From Streptomyces sp. LBL (GTDB lineage Bacteria; Actinomycetota; Actinomycetes; Streptomycetales; Streptomycetaceae), in the NCBI RefSeq assembly GCF_029893585.1, contig NZ_JARXYX010000005.1:248001-312000 (forward strand): a stretch of 64,000 bases of DNA. Direction: 5' to 3'. The translations under genes were made by a program, and so were the position numbers. The notes under the pieces were generated by a model, which had not been told where the DNA came from, made no database searches, and saw only the letters and a list, made by a program, of their open reading frames with translations. Each line of letters begins with the position of its first letter. Position 1 is the stretch's first letter. Below, one piece after another: positions 17,183 to 26,223 of this stretch.

Positions 17183-17213
17183 ACCTTGAGCGTACCGGTG
17201 GGCGACGAGGTCC

Positions 17214-17456
17214 TCAGGACCGGTGGGGCGCGTCCGGATCGACGGGGAGGTGAGCGGTGGGGATCGACTGGGCCGCAAGGTCGTTCCACACCAGGCGGAT
17301 CGTCTTGGCGTGATGGGGCTTGACCGGACTCGTCATGATGGTGCCCGCGACGATCTCCATGCGACAGCCGGGGAACATGTCCTCGAACCGGCTGAGCCGC
17401 GAGTGCAGGCGGTCGAGGTCCGAGACGGTCACGGTGGCCACCCTGGGCTCCTGCAC
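17214..17456 (-). pseudogene. Uma2-family (DUF820) N-terminal fragment
   Basis: An 80-residue reading frame with CRMEIVAGTIMTSPVKPHHAKTIRLVWNDL, the start of the Uma2 PD-(D/E)XK-like fold. It stops soon after; complete family members run to about 190 residues. The catalytic core with the later Asp/Glu-x-Lys is missing, so it is most likely a truncated remnant. Confidence 0.6.
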
Positions 17457-17490
17457 TCGACGGTGGGCCGCAGACTGTTCAGAGGACTGT

Positions 17491-18393
17491 TCAGACGGTC
17501 AGACCCCGAACCAGCAGGTCCAGCAGGGCGCACCCGAACAGGGCAATGCCGATGAACCCGTTGACGCTGAAGAACGCCCTGTTCAGTCGGGAGAGGTCGT
17601 GAGGGCGGACGATCGAGTGCTCGTAGACGAAGGCGCCCGCGACGATCACCAGGCCGAACCAGAAGAAGGCGCCCGCTCCCGTCGCCACCGCGTACCAGAC
17701 GAACAGCCCGGTGGTCAGGGCGTGGCAGACCCGTGCGCCCCAGATGGCCGCCGGGATGCCGAAGCGGGCCGGGACCGACATGACGCCGATCTCGCGGTCG
17801 GTCTCGATGTCCTGGCAGGCGTAGATCAGGTCGAAGCCGCCGATCCAGACGCCGACGGCGAGGCCCAGGATCACCGCGTCCCAGGACCACTCGCCGGAGA
17901 TCGCGAGCCAGCCGCCGACCGGGCCCATGGCCTGGGCGAGACCGAGGATGGCCTGCGGGAAGTTCGTGAACCGTTTGCCGTAGGGATAGACCACCATCGG
18001 GATCACCGCTATGGGGGCCAACGCCAGGCAGAGCGGGTTGAGGAGGGCCGCCGAGCCGAGGAAGACCACCAGCGCGATCAGCGCGCCCGTCCAGGCGTGC
18101 TTCACCGACATCGCGCCGGTCACCAGCTCGCGGTGCGCGGTGCGTGGGTTGCGGGCGTCGATCTCGCGGTCGATGATCCGGTTGACCGCCATCGCGAAGG
18201 TGCGCAGGCCGACCATGCAGACGGTGACCAGCAGCAGCCTGCCCCAGTGGATGTTCCTGTCCCACTGGAACATCGCCGTCAGCGCCGCGATGTAGGCGAA
18301 GGGCAGGGCGAACACCGAGTGCTCGATCATCACGAGGCGCAGGAACGCGCGGGCCCTTCCGGGCTGGGGCATCGCCGCGGCAGAGGCGCTCAC
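17491..18393 (-). CDS. UbiA-family prenyltransferase for menaquinone (MqnP-type)
   Basis: A 300-residue polytopic membrane enzyme that attaches the polyprenyl chain to the naphthoate precursor. The first Asp-rich motif NRIIDREID and second DIETDREIG bind prenyl diphosphate/Mg2+. Eight or nine hydrophobic helices are visible. GTG 18393 overlaps the ubiD-like stop by 4 nt (GTGA), implying translational coupling. Assignment to menaquinone rests on the ubiX/ubiD/mqn neighbours. Confidence 0.92.
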   Translation of the reverse strand: MSASAAAMPQPGRARAFLRLVMIEHSVFALPFAYIAALTAMFQWDRNIHWGRLLLVTVCMVGLRTFAMAVNRIIDREIDARNPRTAHRELVTGAMSVKHAWTGALIALVVFLGSAALLNPLCLALAPIAVIPMVVYPYGKRFTNFPQAILGLAQAMGPVGGWLAISGEWSWDAVILGLAVGVWIGGFDLIYACQDIETDREIGVMSVPARFGIPAAIWGARVCHALTTGLFVWYAVATGAGAFFWFGLVIVAGAFVYEHSIVRPHDLSRLNRAFFSVNGFIGIALFGCALLDLLVRGLTV

Positions 18394-19847
18394 AGTCCGT
18401 ATTCCTTCCAGCGTCGCGTCACCCGTTCGGCGGTTTCCGGATCCGACTCCACCATGTCGGGCCACCCCCCGTCACGGGTGTAGCCCTCCTCGGGCCACTT
18501 CCGCGTCGCGTCGATGCCCGCCTTGCCGCCCCAGAACTGCTGGTAGGAGGCGTGGTCGAGGTGGTCGACGGGGCCCTCGACGAGCGACAGGTCCCGGGCG
18601 TAGTCGGTGTTGCCGAGGGCCCGCCACGCGACCTCGTGCAGATCGTGGACGTCACAGTCCGCGTCGACGACCACGATCAGCTTGGTCAGCGACATCATGT
18701 GGGCCCCCCAGACCGCGTGCATCACCTTCTGCGCGTGCTTGGGGTACTTCTTGTCGATCGAGACGATCGCGCAGTTGTGGAAGCCGCCGGCCTCGGGCAG
18801 GTGGTAGTCCACGATGTCCGGGATGATGATCTTGAGGAGCGGAAGGAAGAACCGTTCCGTGGCGCGGCCCAGCGGTCCGTCCTCCGTCGGAGGCCGGCCC
18901 ACGACGATCGACTGGAGCAGCGGCCGCTTCCGCATCGTCACGCAGTCGATCTTCAGCGCGGGGAAGGGCTCCTGCGGCGTGTAGAAGCCGGTGTGGTCGC
19001 CGAAGGGCCCCTCCGGCAGCATCTCGCCCGGCTCCAGCCAGCCCTCGATCACGACCTCCGCCTGCGCGGGCACCTGCAGCGGGACGGTCTTGCAGTCGAC
19101 CATCTCGATCCGCTTGCCGGCGATGAACCCGGCGAAGAGGTACTCGTCGATGTCCCCGGGGAGGGGCGCCGTGGAGGCGTAGGTGACGGCGGGGGGGCAG
19201 CCGAAGGCGATCGCGACCGGCAGTCGCTCGCCCCGTCGCGCCGCCACCTGGTAGTGGTTGCGGCTGTCCTTGTGGATCTGCCAGTGCATACCGATCGTGC
19301 GCTGGTCGTGCCGCTGGAGGCGGTAGAGCCCGAGGTTGCGGATCCCGCTCTCCGGGTCCTTGGTGTGGGTGAGCCCCAGGTTGAAGAAGGAGCCGCCGTC
19401 CTTGGGCCAGGTGAAGAGGGCGGGGAGCCGGTCGAGGTCGACGTCGTCGCCGTGCAGGACGACCTCCTGCACGGGTGCGTCCCCGGGCTTCACCTTCTTC
19501 GGCGGTACGTGCGTCATCGCGCCGAGCTTCCCGAAGGCCTCCCGCACGCCGACGAACCCCTGCGGCAGTTCGGGGCGCAGCAGCCCGCCGATCTTCTCCG
19601 AGATGTCGCCGTACGACTTCAGGCCCAGCGCCTTCAGCAGCCGCCGGTCGGTTCCGAAGACGTTCATCGCGAGGGGCATGTCGGAGCCCTTCACGTTCTC
19701 GAAGAGGAGCGCGGGGCCGCCGGATTTCTGCACGCGGTCGACGATCTCCCCGACCTCCAGATACGGGTCGACCTCGGCTTTGATCCGCTTGAGGTCGCCC
19801 TCGCGCTCCAGTGCCCGGAGCAGGGAACGAAGATCGTCGTAAGCCAT
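18390..19847 (-). CDS. UbiD-family decarboxylase (MqnL-type, menaquinone pathway)
   Basis: A 485-residue prenyl-FMN-dependent decarboxylase. Family stretches include [21 protein letters not shown] and [18 protein letters not shown], and the E..R..E catalytic neighbourhood is intact. It should remove the carboxylate from the prenylated 1,4-dihydroxy-6-naphthoate intermediate. ATG 19847 opens [21 protein letters not shown], the normal N-terminus. First gene of the ubiD-ubiA pair. Confidence 0.92.
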   Translation of the reverse strand: MAYDDLRSLLRALEREGDLKRIKAEVDPYLEVGEIVDRVQKSGGPALLFENVKGSDMPLAMNVFGTDRRLLKALGLKSYGDISEKIGGLLRPELPQGFVGVREAFGKLGAMTHVPPKKVKPGDAPVQEVVLHGDDVDLDRLPALFTWPKDGGSFFNLGLTHTKDPESGIRNLGLYRLQRHDQRTIGMHWQIHKDSRNHYQVAARRGERLPVAIAFGCPPAVTYASTAPLPGDIDEYLFAGFIAGKRIEMVDCKTVPLQVPAQAEVVIEGWLEPGEMLPEGPFGDHTGFYTPQEPFPALKIDCVTMRKRPLLQSIVVGRPPTEDGPLGRATERFFLPLLKIIIPDIVDYHLPEAGGFHNCAIVSIDKKYPKHAQKVMHAVWGAHMMSLTKLIVVVDADCDVHDLHEVAWRALGNTDYARDLSLVEGPVDHLDHASYQQFWGGKAGIDATRKWPEEGYTRDGGWPDMVESDPETAERVTRRWKEYGL

Positions 19848-19934
19848 GGGGTCAAGTATCCCCGAGCGGCTACGCTGGCCAGGTACCTGGGGTCCGTGCT
19901 CGTGGCCCCGACAACCGTTCCACTGAGAGGCCCC

Positions 19935-20381
19935 ATGGTCCGGGTACTGATGTTCCTCGTGCCACTGGCGTTGAGCGTGTACGCGTTCATCGACTGCATC
20001 AGCACGAAGGACGAGGACGTCCGCCACATGCCCAAGCCGCTGTGGGCCATCCTCGTCCTGGTGTTCCCGCTCGCCGGGTCCATCTCCTGGTTCATCGCCG
20101 GCAAGAAGCGGTACCCGGCCGGCGCGGGCGGCTTCACGGGTTCCTCGGGTTCTTCGGGCTCGTCGGGTTCTACGGGTTCTACGGGTTCTACCGGTTCCTC
20201 CGGTTCCTCCGGTTCCTTCGGTTCGCCGTGGAAGCGGGGCGGCGGGCAGCGGTGGGTGGCGCCCGACGACAACCCGGAGTTTCTCAAGTCCCTGAAGGAC
20301 GAGACCCGCGACGACGGGGGCGGCGGGGACGGCGGGGACGAGGACAAGAAGAAGCGCGGCGACGGCCCCCAGGGCGACTGA
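19935..20381 (+). CDS. PLDc_N-domain small membrane protein with Gly/Ser/Thr repeat linker
   Basis: A 148-residue protein. Two transmembrane segments (about 3-21 and 36-57, [22 protein letters not shown]) form the PLDc_N domain. A linker of about 29 residues made only of GSS/GST triplets follows, then [15 protein letters not shown] (a conserved motif of actinobacterial PLDc_N proteins) and a D/G/K-rich tail. No phospholipase active site is present; the function is unknown. Divergent from ubiD. Confidence 0.78.
   Translation: MVRVLMFLVPLALSVYAFIDCISTKDEDVRHMPKPLWAILVLVFPLAGSISWFIAGKKRYPAGAGGFTGSSGSSGSSGSTGSTGSTGSSGSSGSFGSPWKRGGGQRWVAPDDNPEFLKSLKDETRDDGGGGDGGDEDKKKRGDGPQGD
20139..20225. repeat. 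9-bp in-frame repeats (GGTTCCTCG type), about 9-10 copies
   Basis: The tract encodes (GSS/GST)n in the PLDc_N protein. Copy number change would lengthen the linker in steps of three residues without a frameshift. Confidence 0.88.
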
Positions 20382-20400
20382 CGGGGCCGCAGCCGGCCCT

Positions 20401-20476
20401 ACGGTCGCCGCCGGACCTACGGCGCGACGGTCGCCGCCGGACCTACGGCCCTACGGTCGCCGCCGGACCCTACAGG
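20401..20476. repeat. 26-bp tandem repeat, three copies
   Basis: Copies start at 20401, 20427 and 20453, each beginning ACGGTCGCCGCCGGACC. They lie between the PLDc_N gene and the permease gene. No hairpin or coding role is apparent. Confidence 0.8.
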
Positions 20477-20553
20477 TTGTACGCCGTCGAGCCTCTTGAA
20501 GCGGACAATGCGCCTCTGGGCCAAAGCTTGCCCGGACCGGACACTTGGCTCGC

Positions 20554-21969
20554 ATGACGACTGCTCCCGCCGACTCCACGGACTCCACGGACTCCGCCGG
20601 CACCCTCGCCCCCGCATACGGTGACAAGGTCATCGCCGTCGAGACGGCGGGCGCGGACCCGATCCCCGACGCCGAACGCCACGGCTCCCCGCTGCAGTTG
20701 CTGTGGACCTGGGCGTCCCCGAACATCGAGTTCGCGACGGTCTACATCGGCGTGATCTCGGTCCTCTTCTTCGGGCTGAGCTTCTGGCAGGCGACGGCCG
20801 CCATTCTCCTCGGCACCGCGGTCGGGGCGATCGCCCAGGGCGTCCTGTCCCTGGACGGGCCCCGGTTCGGGGTGCCGCAGATGGTGATCGGCCGCTTCTC
20901 CTTCGGCTTCAAGGGCAACGTGCTGCCGTCCGGCGTCAACGCGGTGGTCGCGGGCGTCGGCTGGTTCGCGGTCAACAGCGTCAGCGCGGCCTTCGCGCTG
21001 AACACGCTGACGGGTCTGCGTCCGCTGCCCTCGCTGCTGCTCGTGGTGGCGGCGGAGATCCTGATCGGCTTCATCGGCCACAACTTCGTGCACATCTTCG
21101 AGAAGTACGCGTTCCCGGCGCTCGCGGTGATCTTCCTGCTGGCCGGGGTGTGGACCTTCAAGGACGCCCACCTGGGCGGGGGCGGCGCGGGCGGCGGCAT
21201 CGGAGGGTTCCTGCTGGCGTTCAGCGCGGCCTGGGGGTACGCGGCGGGCTGGAACCCGTACGCCACGGACTACTCGCGCTATCTGCCGCGCACGGCGAGC
21301 AAGTTCAAGACGGTCCTCTACCCGGCGGTCGGCCTTTTCGTGTCGGTCGCCGTGGTGGCCGTCATCGGAGCGGCCTCCGCGACGATCGTGGCCCCGAAGG
21401 ACGCCACCCCGACCGCTGCCTTCACCGGTCACCTCCCCGGCTGGCTGGGCGACCTGGTGCTGCTCGCCATCATCCTCGGCGCGGTCTCCGCGAACGCCCT
21501 GAACGTGTACTCCTCCGCCATCTCGATCACGTCCCTCGGCCTGAAGCTCCCGCCCTGGCTGGGCCGCGGCACGCTGGTTGTGCTGTCCGGGGTCGCCGGT
21601 ACGGCGGCCGCGTGGGCGTCCCTGTCGGACGCGGGGTCGGCGTACGAGGCGTTCCTGCTGGTCATCGCCTACTGGGTGGGCCCGTGGCTCGGGGTCGTCC
21701 TGGTCGAGCGGTGGCTCCAGGGCCGTACGACGACGGACGAGGTGCTGGCCGCCCGCCTCGGCGACCGCACCTTCGCCAACTGGCCCGGTGTCGCCGCCCT
21801 GTTGATCGGCGTGGCGGTGTCCGTCCCGCTCTTCTCCAACCAGGAGAAGTACGTCGGCTATGTACCCGAGCACTGGCCGTCCTTCGGAGACAGCACCCCG
21901 CTGGTCGGGTTCGCGGTGAGCGCGGGACTGTACGCGGCGGTGCGGGGGCGGCTGGGGTCCCGGGCCTGA
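20554..21969 (+). CDS. NCS1-family cytosine/purine permease
   Basis: A 471-residue transporter with about 12 hydrophobic helices. NCS1 signatures are WTWASPNIEFATVYIGVIS, VIGRFSFGFKGNVLPSGVN and YATDYSRYLP. It should import cytosine or another nucleobase by cation symport. ATG 20554 follows an in-frame TTG (20545) with no good Shine-Dalgarno. A PucR regulator, deaminase and oxygenase at 28.1-31.0 kb are plausible pathway partners now separated by accessory DNA. Confidence 0.9.
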   Translation: MTTAPADSTDSTDSAGTLAPAYGDKVIAVETAGADPIPDAERHGSPLQLLWTWASPNIEFATVYIGVISVLFFGLSFWQATAAILLGTAVGAIAQGVLSLDGPRFGVPQMVIGRFSFGFKGNVLPSGVNAVVAGVGWFAVNSVSAAFALNTLTGLRPLPSLLLVVAAEILIGFIGHNFVHIFEKYAFPALAVIFLLAGVWTFKDAHLGGGGAGGGIGGFLLAFSAAWGYAAGWNPYATDYSRYLPRTASKFKTVLYPAVGLFVSVAVVAVIGAASATIVAPKDATPTAAFTGHLPGWLGDLVLLAIILGAVSANALNVYSSAISITSLGLKLPPWLGRGTLVVLSGVAGTAAAWASLSDAGSAYEAFLLVIAYWVGPWLGVVLVERWLQGRTTTDEVLAARLGDRTFANWPGVAALLIGVAVSVPLFSNQEKYVGYVPEHWPSFGDSTPLVGFAVSAGLYAAVRGRLGSRA

Positions 21970-22164
21970 ACGGGCCGGGGCGGCCGGCAAGGAGGTTGCG
22001 GTGAACCGTGGCTTCCGGGATCTGGGTGCCCTGCCCCTGGGCCTTGCCTCGAATTTTGGGCACCGGAGACACTTGGACCTTGACGGTCGTCCGGGTGGTC
22101 AGGCGTCATGCACAAATGGCGCCGCCAGCACCGAGGCCGGTGTCCGACAGTTCACAAGCGCTGT

Positions 22165-22290
22165 CGACAACTCGGCGGACAACGCCGCCGCCGAGAGTTT
22201 CGATCGCCTACGAATACACCTTCCACACGACACCAAGTACGCAGAAGGAAGTGGCGAAAGACGTTCTCAGGATTCGGGGCCAAGGCCAGT
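22165..22290 (+). pseudogene. Possible IS3-type transposase scrap
   Basis: DNSADNAAAESFDRLRI in one frame resembles the DNAxAESF segment around the catalytic end of IS3-like transposases. In the next frame YEYTFHTTPSTQKEVAKDVLRI follows where such proteins have a TFPTR-like segment. It is very short and frameshifted; similarity is judged by eye and could be chance. Confidence 0.25.
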
Positions 22291-22694
22291 CAGTAGCGCA
22301 ACAGGCTTTGGACCGTAGCGGCATCCTTCTCGTTGAGTAAAATCCGTACGGCCCCCCTCCCAGGTACGGGATAGCGCAGATTGACTAGGCCGGGACGCCA
22401 GCTGTCTTCACGGTCGACCCAATCACTCTTGGGAAGTGTCACTGGCGCATGCCGTCGCCGGGAGAATGTCAATTCTCCGCCCAACCCTGCGATGATCTTT
22501 CCGTTGACAGGCCCCTTCACCCCAGTGCCCGATCCCCAGTAAATTCGACACGGAAAAGACGCAGAACCAGATTCCACTAGTCCGACATTTCGCCTCTCGG
22601 CGCGCCTATCACTGATCGCGCGAACCGTCGCTGTAGCAGCAGAAGCGAAAAGAGCAAAGAGTATTAACTCAATGAGTGTCGACACAGTCGCCAT
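22290..22694 (-). CDS. Small membrane protein, weakly DUF2550-like
   Basis: A 134-residue product: one N-terminal transmembrane helix (about 5-27), then a soluble domain (SFPCRIYWGSGTGVKGPVNGKII ... VNLRYPVPGRGAVRILLNEKDAATVQSLL). The layout and closing segment vaguely resemble DUF2550 proteins; this is not secure. Codon use is less GC-rich than neighbours. No Shine-Dalgarno is visible for ATG 22694, and a GTG at 22739 is an alternative. Expression is uncertain. Confidence 0.4.
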   Translation of the reverse strand: MATVSTLIELILFALFASAATATVRAISDRRAERRNVGLVESGSASFPCRIYWGSGTGVKGPVNGKIIAGLGGELTFSRRRHAPVTLPKSDWVDREDSWRPGLVNLRYPVPGRGAVRILLNEKDAATVQSLLRY

Positions 22695-22773
22695 CCAAAT
22701 TTTGAAAGGTGAATCTCCGTCGCGCGCGAGAGCGCGCACGGATTGGGCGTTGGGTGCTGTAGGAGGTGGCGGC

Positions 22774-22965
22774 CTACAGAAGGTGGTCGACTTTGCCGGC
22801 CTTGATGTCGTGGATGAGGGCGCGGAGGGCTTCGCGGGAGTCGGTGAGCGGGTGGTCTTCGTGTCCGGCGATGGCGATGTGGGCGTTGCCCTGGGAGTCG
22901 GTGCCTATGCGGAAGCAGTTGTTGCCTTCGGCGCAGAAGGGGTCTTCCCAGCGGATGTCGGCCAT
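22774..22965 (-). CDS. DUF397 (Scr2-like) small protein
   Basis: A 63-residue protein starting MADIRWEDPFCAEGNNCFRIG, with LTDSREALRALIHDIKAGKVDHLL at the end. It is a compact variant of DUF397, the usual partner of DUF5753/XRE regulators in actinomycetes. AGAGGGAA upstream supports ATG 22965. The partner gene upstream is reduced to its last residues, so the pair is no longer intact. Confidence 0.72.
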   Translation of the reverse strand: MADIRWEDPFCAEGNNCFRIGTDSQGNAHIAIAGHEDHPLTDSREALRALIHDIKAGKVDHLL

Positions 22966-22982
22966 GGCGTTCCCTCTCGGGG

Positions 22983-23085
22983 TCAGAGCTGCCGGGCGAT
23001 GGAGTGGATCAGGTCTCGCGTGTCCTTGGGGCTCAACGTATGGGCGTGCCACCAGTTCATGTGCGCCTGGTACTTGGCCAGTGCG
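22983..23085 (-). pseudogene. C-terminal scrap of a DUF5753 (Scr1-like) XRE regulator
   Basis: The frame ending at 22983 reads KYQAHMNWWHAHTLSPKDTRDLIHSIARQL-stop. This matches the end of Scr1/DUF5753 regulators, where LSPxDSRxLI is common. The helix-turn-helix and effector domains are gone. It lies 17 bp upstream of the DUF397 start, the normal gene order. Confidence 0.5.
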
Positions 23086-23242
23086 GACCTGGCTGTATCC
23101 ATCGAGCATGTCGGAAGTACAGCCGTGCCCGGCTGCACCGCCAAGCCGATCATCGACCTCGACATTGTGATCGCCGAGGAGGCAGCCATGCCCGAGCTGA
23201 TCTTGCGGCTAACCGCGCAGGGCTACCGCCACGAGGGCGACG
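23086..23242 (+). pseudogene. GrpB/UPF0157 fragment
   Basis: DLAVSIEHVGSTAVPGCTAKPIIDLDIVI is the signature start of GrpB-family (nucleotidyltransferase-fold) proteins. It continues LRLTAQGYRHEGD and then ends at the 3' end of the opposite-strand kinase gene. Both ends are missing. Confidence 0.65.
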
Positions 23243-25245
23243 CGGGTGGCGGTGAGGGCCTGGTCGAAGACGCGTACGTCCCTGATGGTGCCCGGGAAGA
23301 AGTCGCCGGCCTGTCCGTTGTAGGTGGCGCGGCCGATCATGAGGGGGCCGGGAGCGGGGGTCGGGTTGGTGTCCTCGACGGCCGCCTCCTGGACGCCGTT
23401 GACGTACAGCCGCAGCTTGCGGCCCGGGCCGTCGCAGACGCCGATCAGATGGGTCCAGGCGTCCGCGGCGGGCACGGTGTAGCTGACGGCGCGCAGGCCA
23501 GGGCGGGCGAAGGCCCAGCGCTTCTCATCGCTGGAGTACTGAAGGTACAAGCCGCTGGCGGAGCCGGCCTCCTGACTCACGGCGGTGGCGAAGGACCCCG
23601 GCACGGCGGAGAGCCGCACCCAGGCGGCCACCGTGAAGCTCCGCCCCGCACCGGTCTTGAGCACCGGCCCCCCGGTGACGATCTGACTCCGGCTCCCGTC
23701 GAACTCGGCGCCCCCGCCGTCACCGGTCGCCCATCGCACGTCGGTCGCGGTGCCGTCGTTCCCGGCGACGGTGTCCCGCGCGAGCGCACCGGAAATCTCG
23801 TCGAGGGGCCAGATTCCGACGGCGCGCGGGAGGGCGGTGACGGCGGAAGCGGAGGAAGAGGGCGAGGCGCCGGTCCGGGCCGCGTCACGGCCCTTCTTCT
23901 TGTCATCCCCGGGCCGGTTGAACCAGAACCCGGTCCCGACCCCGACCGCGGCGACCGCCCCGGCCCCGGAGAACAGGAAGACTCGGCGGCTACGACCGCC
24001 AGGGTCATCGTGCCCGTGCCCGTGCCCGTGCCCGTGCACGCTGGGCGGCTCCCCGGACTTGGTCGGCCCGCTCGGATCGCCGGGCAGCGACGGCCAGGTG
24101 GGGTCGACGCGGGTGGCCGGGTGCGGGTGGTACGAGTGGGGCGCCGTGGGCTGGTGTGGAGCCGATACGGTCCCGGGATCCGCCGCCTGCTGGGAGGCCA
24201 GGGGGATGCGGGAGGCCACCGCCTGGTGGGGAGGCGAGGCTGTCTGAGGGCCTGCCGTCGGATCAAGGAAGCCGTCGTGCGGGAAGGCCCGGAGGACGTC
24301 GGTGTGGGCCGACGGGTCCGTGCCGAACGCGCCGGTGACATCGTCGCCGTCGGCGGCGGCGCCGAGGGGACCGGACACGTGGGCCGGGTCCACGGCCGAG
24401 GGCCACTGGCCGGTGTGCCGCAAGAGCGTCGTCGTCTCGGCGCCCGTCGAGCCGACCCACCCGAGGATCTCGCGCGGGGTGGGGCGGCGTGCCGGGTCCT
24501 TGGCCAGGCAGGCGGCGATCAGGGCGCGCACGGTCGGGTCGGCGACGGACGCGACATCGGGTTCGTTGTGGACGACGCGGTAGAGGAGCGCGGGCGTCGG
24601 TCCGCTGCCGAACGGATTGCCACCGGTAGCCGCGAAGGTGAGGACCGCGCCGAGGCAGAAGATGTCAGTGGCCGGGGTGACCCTGCCGCCGTTGATCTGC
24701 TCCGGGGACATGAACCCGGGCGAGCCCGCGATGTGTCCGGTCCCCGTGGTCGAATCGCTCTCGACACTGCGCACGATCCCGAAGTCGATGACCCGGGGTC
24801 CGTCCTCCGCGAGCAGCACGTTGGACGGCTTGAGGTCGCGGTGGACGAGGTTCACGCTGTGGATCGACACCAGCGCCTCGGCCAGCCCGGCCGCCAGCCC
24901 CAGCACGGCCCCCGCATCGAGCGGCCCGCGCTCCGCGACCGCCTGCTCCAGCGACGGCCCGGCGATGTAGCTGGTGACCAGCCACGGCAGCGGCGCGTCC
25001 GGGTCGGCGTCGATGACCGGCGCCGTGAACGCTCCGCTGACCATCCGGGCCGCCTGCACCTCACGCCGGAACCGGGTGCGGAACTCCGGCCTGCGCAGCA
25101 GGTCCGCGTGCACCACCTTGACCGCGACGAGCCGTCCGCCCGGTGAACGCCCGAGGAAAACCCGGCCCATGCCGCCCGCGCCGAGCCGGTTGAGGATCCG
25201 GTAGTCGCCGACGGAGCGCGGGTCGTCCGACTCCAGCGCTGACAC
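23209..25245 (-). CDS. Membrane Ser/Thr protein kinase with extracellular LamG domain
   Basis: A 678-residue protein. The N-terminal Hanks-type kinase (about 14-270) has glycine loop GAGGMGRVF, VAVKVV lysine, HRDLKPSN (about 135-142) and DFG (about 154). A long Pro/Ala-rich linker carries HGHGHGHGH (about 404-412). One transmembrane helix (about 421-442) leads to a LamG/concanavalin-like domain (about 475-670). GTG 25245 has AGGAGG 6 bp upstream. The outer domain may sense a ligand. The last residues read into the GrpB scrap, so the 3' end may be altered. Confidence 0.88.
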   Translation of the reverse strand: MSALESDDPRSVGDYRILNRLGAGGMGRVFLGRSPGGRLVAVKVVHADLLRRPEFRTRFRREVQAARMVSGAFTAPVIDADPDAPLPWLVTSYIAGPSLEQAVAERGPLDAGAVLGLAAGLAEALVSIHSVNLVHRDLKPSNVLLAEDGPRVIDFGIVRSVESDSTTGTGHIAGSPGFMSPEQINGGRVTPATDIFCLGAVLTFAATGGNPFGSGPTPALLYRVVHNEPDVASVADPTVRALIAACLAKDPARRPTPREILGWVGSTGAETTTLLRHTGQWPSAVDPAHVSGPLGAAADGDDVTGAFGTDPSAHTDVLRAFPHDGFLDPTAGPQTASPPHQAVASRIPLASQQAADPGTVSAPHQPTAPHSYHPHPATRVDPTWPSLPGDPSGPTKSGEPPSVHGHGHGHGHDDPGGRSRRVFLFSGAGAVAAVGVGTGFWFNRPGDDKKKGRDAARTGASPSSSASAVTALPRAVGIWPLDEISGALARDTVAGNDGTATDVRWATGDGGGAEFDGSRSQIVTGGPVLKTGAGRSFTVAAWVRLSAVPGSFATAVSQEAGSASGLYLQYSSDEKRWAFARPGLRAVSYTVPAADAWTHLIGVCDGPGRKLRLYVNGVQEAAVEDTNPTPAPGPLMIGRATYNGQAGDFFPGTIRDVRVFDQALTATRVALVAVALRG

Positions 25246-25302
25246 AAGTTCCTCCTGGCGTGCTCTGCCTGTGTGGGCAGGCCCAGCATAGGGGGAGCCG
25301 AA

Positions 25303-25323
25303 CTCCGTTACCGGATAACGGAG
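25303..25323. promoter_or_regulatory. CTCCGTTA-N5-TAACGGAG palindrome upstream of the kinase gene
   Basis: Perfect 8-bp arms, 58 bp before the kinase GTG. It could be an operator or a leader hairpin. A 9-bp triplet repeat of type GCGGAACAG follows at 25353-25379. Confidence 0.4.
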
Positions 25324-25459
25324 ATCAGCGCAGAACGGACGTAAGCGGCCCAGGCGGAACAGCGGAACAGCGGAACAGAAGACCATCCAGGAGGACGGCG
25401 CCGTCAGGGTTCGTGCTGTCGCGGACAACGCGGCCCACCCAGGAGACCCGGCACCTGCG

Positions 25460-25716
25460 CTACCGCCACACCTTCGCGGACCATGCGGTGCCGGAGAGGC
25501 CGGGTTGAAGAAAGCCGCCCGTCCGTGAAGCGTCCGCCGTCGCCACCTCTTCCGGTGTCCCCTCCGCGACCACCGAACCCCCGGCCGCCCCGCCCGCCGG
25601 TCCCAGGTCGATCAGCCAGTCGGAGGCGCGGATGACGTCCAGGTTGTGCTCGATCGTCACCACGGAGTGGCCCGCGTCGACGAGGCGTTGGAGTACGGCG
25701 AGGAGGCGGGCGGTGT
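25460..25716 (-). pseudogene. C-terminal UvrA-like fragment
   Basis: DTARLLAVLQRLVDAGHSVVTIEHNLDVIRASDWLIDLGPAGGAAGG is the unmistakable ABC-ATPase end of UvrA-type excinucleases (H-loop IEHNLDVI). The Walker A, zinc fingers and all upstream parts are missing. It joins head-to-head with the MerR fragment near 25716. Confidence 0.72.
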
Positions 25717-26164
25717 CGACGCCGCGCACGCCGCGCTGCACCAGGAACGGGAGTCGCTGCGCGCGGCGAGCAAGGCACTCGAAGCGCTGGCCAGGGACCA
25801 CCCCGCGGCACTGCCCTCGTCGGGCCTGCGTATCGGGGAGGTGGCCGCGCTGATCGGCGTACGGACGTCCGCGCTACGGGTGTGGGAGGCAGCGGGGCTG
25901 ATCACGCCGGATCGGGAGCGGGGGACCAAATACCGCGTGTACAGCCCGGCCGATGTGCGCGATGCCCGTCTCATCCACACCCTGCGGCGCAATCACTATC
26001 TCCTGGACCAGATCCGGCCGGTCCTGGAGGGGCTGCGGCGGGAGGGAAGCACTGAGGCGTTGCGGGCGGCCGTCGGCGCACGCGGAGAGGCCCTGACGGC
26101 TCGTACGCACGCGATGCTCGAAGGCGCGGGCGCGCTCTACAGCTATCTCTCCACCGTTGCCTGA
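25717..26164 (+). pseudogene. MerR-family regulator, 5'-truncated
   Basis: Contains a complete MerR DNA-binding segment (LRIGEVAALIGVRTSALRVWEAAGLITPDRE) followed by RLIHTLRRNHYLLDQIRPVLEGLRREGS and a helical end. A linker before it (LHQERESLRAASKALEALARDHP) shows that more N-terminal protein is missing; relatives carry a second MerR domain there. A GTG at 25646 inside the antisense uvrA scrap could still start translation, so residual expression is possible. Confidence 0.6.
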
Positions 26165-26214
26165 CGCCTTGCAACTGCCTGACGCCTTACAACTGCCTGA
26201 CGCCTTACAACTGC
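26161..26214. repeat. 18-bp tandem repeat, three copies
   Basis: CTGACGCCTTGCAACTGC once and CTGACGCCTTACAACTGC twice, exactly in tandem. It overlaps the MerR stop and fills the gap to the convergent GT39-like gene. Confidence 0.9.
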
Positions 26215-26223
26215 CTACGTGGA

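Noticed and set aside
18552..19934. Long plus-strand frame running into the PLDc_N gene
   Set aside because: Antisense to ubiD until 19847. The real protein starts at ATG 19935; the upstream part shows no family similarity.
22008..22340. 110-codon plus-strand gene
   Set aside because: No ribosome site and poor codon bias. It overlaps the opposite-strand membrane protein; only a weak transposase-like scrap can be argued.
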